DNA from: Algibacter mikhailovii
GTDB taxonomy: Bacteria > Bacteroidota > Bacteroidia > Flavobacteriales > Flavobacteriaceae
Direction: 5' to 3'
Assembly: GCF_014651495.1 (NCBI RefSeq)
Contig: NZ_BMWZ01000003.1
Location: 496,001-560,000, forward strand
Length of the DNA: 64,000 nt
Part shown: positions 62,093 through 64,000 of the stretch, in pieces
Layout: every line of letters starts with the position of its first letter
Numbering within the stretch: position 1 is the first letter of the stretch
Position numbers and translations under genes: made by a program
Notes under the pieces: generated by a model
Told to the model about the DNA's origin: nothing
What the model saw: only the letters and a program-made list of their open reading frames with translations
Database searches by the model: none

Positions 62093-64000
62093 TTAGGCTT
62101 TAATTTCCTTCATTAAATCATCGTAAGTATAATACTCTTTGTCATCTTTTGCCTTATGATAAAGCACGCTTACACGAATAGCTTTTAGGCCTGTTACAGC
62201 TTGCAAATCTTCAAGTTCAACAATCTCAATATCTGTGTCTAAATAGTTTTTAGACTGCAAAAACTTAACGTAGCCTAGATACTCTCTTTCATCTTGTTTT
62301 TGAGAATAGACAATGGTAATTTTTCCTTTTTCAGTGACACGTTTATTCGTGCCTTTTATGAACGCCTTGTCTACACGTTTTTTTACAATTTCATATCGAG
62401 CATTATACGTACCATCAACGTCAAACTGTTTTTCATCCATTCTAAAGCTTATTGACAGCGGTTGATTAAATACTAAAATCATAGAGGCCACATCTAATTG
62501 TACGGGCCATTCCGATTGCTTTTGATAATAGGCATTTTCCATTTCACACATCACCTGAAGTTGCCATAACCTCAAATTATATAAAAATATTGGATTAAAA
62601 CTATCCTCTTTGGTAATGGATTCACCAATATACATATTGTGCTCTACACCATCCGTTTTGAAACGTTCGAAAAAATGAGGATACATGGCCTGCGCATCAA
62701 GCTGCTTTTCATCTAAGAGCGACGTCATTTCTCTATTTATTTTAATGATAGAATCATCATAATCCTTTCGATGGAAATAAAATGTATTTCCTTTTTCGTT
62801 TATACTTTCAAAATATTGGTCAATTTCTTCTTTTAATTCATACGAGGCGCGTACATGCCTAAATACCGGTTCAATATCTTCGTTCAAAAAGGCAGATATT
62901 TGTTGTTCACTGTCTACTTGAAAATTCTTATTTAAATCTGCTAAATACTCATTGATTTGATAAATAAGTTGTTCAAATATGGGCAAAGCATCCTTTTTAG
63001 AAGCCTTTTCAAACAAACTCCTTGCAGCACTTAACTGTAATGTCAAATCGCGTTTAGTTGCAGTATTTCGCGCTATAGAAGACCCTTTAATATCAATTTG
63101 TCCAAAAAGCGGATATACATTGTCAAAAGCAATTTTCTTAAAACTAGGCTTTTGCCCATGTAATTCGGCTTTGATGAAATTTTTAGCCTCCTTGGCAAAA
63201 CGCCACTTCACACTGGGATGAATTGAAGTACATTCCTGTTGAATAATAGCTTCAACAAGGTTTTCTTCCTCACTTTTAGTCCGCTCAACTGCAGACACAA
63301 TAAAAGGCATAACATCAATTAACTTATTCGCATTAATACTGTTAAGTACCTTTGGCGTACCAGACACTATTTCAATGATTCCCATTAAACCTTCTTCATT
63401 GGCAATTGGCGCAAATATGGCACTCTTTACACCTTGACTATAAAGGCTCTTTATATGAGGAGGCGGCACTTCATTATTATTAAACATGCCCTCAACATCT
63501 GATATTGAAATAAATTTACTCTCCCGCAGTAGTCTATCGTATGAACTATTGCATAGCGCATCACTACATGTTTTACTCGCCTTATCGCCTATGAGGTAAC
63601 TATTCATTCCTGAACCATAGACACGCTCAAAGAAACCTTCATCCTGGTTGTAAATTGAAAATCCTACTTTTAAATCGCTTATCCCAAAAAGCGATCTAAA
63701 AACATCGTGAAACTCTCCGCTAAATTCATCATCTTGTCTCTTCTTATCACCTATGAGGCTTGTCTTAATATTTGATATCGATTGATCATCTGTTACATCA
63801 AAAATATTTGAAATCACAAACCCTTTGAACACATAGCTATTTGGAGGGAATTTTTTCTTCCACAGCTCAATATTTTCAAAATTATCTAATAATTCATCAT
63901 AATCAGACTGCGTAATTTCAATGGCATTTTCTTTTGGAATTATTTCACAAAAATCAGCATTATACAAAATTTTATAAAACCTTAAAATCCCATCAGCATC
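62093..64000 (-). CDS. GAF-domain protein, 5' end outside the window
   Basis: At least 636 codons. The frame is open without a stop to the window edge, continuing as Asp-Ala-Asp-Gly-Ile-Leu-Arg, so the true start lies beyond; a TTG at 63967 is not needed. A GAF-like domain is at about 80-235 of the visible part (VGFSIYNQDEG, VKSAIFAPIANEEGLMGIIEIVSG). The rest (about 240-620) is helical and charged with no HATPase, GGDEF or cyclase motif that I can see. It may sense a small molecule or redox state. It faces the HD-PycTM gene tail to tail, and its real neighbours lie to the right. Confidence 0.82.
   Translation of the reverse strand, partial: DADGILRFYKILYNADFCEIIPKENAIEITQSDYDELLDNFENIELWKKKFPPNSYVFKGFVISNIFDVTDDQSISNIKTSLIGDKKRQDDEFSGEFHDVFRSLFGISDLKVGFSIYNQDEGFFERVYGSGMNSYLIGDKASKTCSDALCNSSYDRLLRESKFISISDVEGMFNNNEVPPPHIKSLYSQGVKSAIFAPIANEEGLMGIIEIVSGTPKVLNSINANKLIDVMPFIVSAVERTKSEEENLVEAIIQQECTSIHPSVKWRFAKEAKNFIKAELHGQKPSFKKIAFDNVYPLFGQIDIKGSSIARNTATKRDLTLQLSAARSLFEKASKKDALPIFEQLIYQINEYLADLNKNFQVDSEQQISAFLNEDIEPVFRHVRASYELKEEIDQYFESINEKGNTFYFHRKDYDDSIIKINREMTSLLDEKQLDAQAMYPHFFERFKTDGVEHNMYIGESITKEDSFNPIFLYNLRLWQLQVMCEMENAYYQKQSEWPVQLDVASMILVFNQPLSISFRMDEKQFDVDGTYNARYEIVKKRVDKAFIKGTNKRVTEKGKITIVYSQKQDEREYLGYVKFLQSKNYLDTDIEIVELEDLQAVTGLKAIRVSVLYHKAKDDKEYYTYDDLMKEIKA

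Overview
The window looks like a chromosomal segment of a marine member of the Flavobacteriaceae (Bacteroidota). It is AT-rich throughout. Start codons lack Shine-Dalgarno sequences, and several promoters fit the Bacteroidota -33 TTTG / -7 TAnnTTTG type. The gene content also fits: mevalonate-pathway genes, NhaD and CPA1 Na+/H+ antiporters, many SusC-independent outer-membrane proteins and an arsenosugar locus. I saw no insertion sequence, prophage, CRISPR array or rRNA operon. Most of the window reads as stable chromosome, with one clearly accessory biosynthetic region.

Layout. (1) 0-7.6 kb: tRNA-Val with its own promoter and terminator, then a minus-strand block (glutamate/leucine-type dehydrogenase, NhaD, ExbB, ExbD, TonB/TolA-like protein, FolC), with anmK upstream of it. 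(2) 7.7-10.1 kb: acyl-CoA dehydrogenase convergent with a CPA1 antiporter. (3) 10.2-17.6 kb: a plus-strand arsenosugar cluster with a peroxidase-like protein, ArsS radical SAM, rhodanese, TIGR04282-type glycosyltransferase, purine nucleoside phosphorylase, ArsM, a fatty-acid hydroxylase/sterol-desaturase-like protein, a DUF547 lipoprotein and a TIGR04283-type glycosyltransferase. (4) 17.7-30.4 kb: a minus-strand envelope operon (second DUF547 protein, two outer-membrane barrels, GH113-like glycosidase, lipoprotein, phosphatase), divergent from a tightly coupled plus-strand operon of flavin oxidoreductase, polyferredoxin membrane protein, MORN-like protein and two GT2 enzymes. (5) 30.6-36.8 kb: an uncharacterised minus-strand set (HupE/UreJ-like, parvulin, cytochrome-b-like membrane protein, DUF3604/PHP-like lipoprotein) and a GT-C-type transferase. 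(6) 36.8-46.3 kb: small secreted proteins, a pseudouridine-synthase homologue without its catalytic Asp, and an isoprenoid/lipid block (nitrilase, DGGGP-synthase-like UbiA enzyme, GHMP kinase, mevalonate diphosphate decarboxylase) followed by housekeeping enzymes. (7) 46.5-51.2 kb: a LytS/LytTR two-component pair, small secreted proteins and a K+ channel. (8) 51.2-60.7 kb: a giant phosphoesterase/kinase-like/barrel fusion and an oxidative-repair island (aldo/keto reductase, hydrolase-OsmC fusion, two MsrA paralogues, SelO, MsrB). (9) 60.9-64 kb: an HD-domain protein fused to a Pycsar-type membrane effector domain, tail-to-tail with a GAF-domain protein that runs off the window.

How the genes may work together. 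ArsM would methylate arsenite and ArsS would attach the 5'-deoxyadenosyl group of SAM. The phosphorylase would remove adenine and the glycosyltransferases would elaborate the ribose. The lipid-modifying, DUF547, redox and GT2/GT-C genes around this core suggest an arsenosugar that is further processed or attached to membrane lipid; that last step is inference. The strongest leads are the extended arsenosugar region, the HD-PycTM fusion beside a GAF protein, the three-part 1234-residue envelope protein, and the active-site loss in the pseudouridine synthase.
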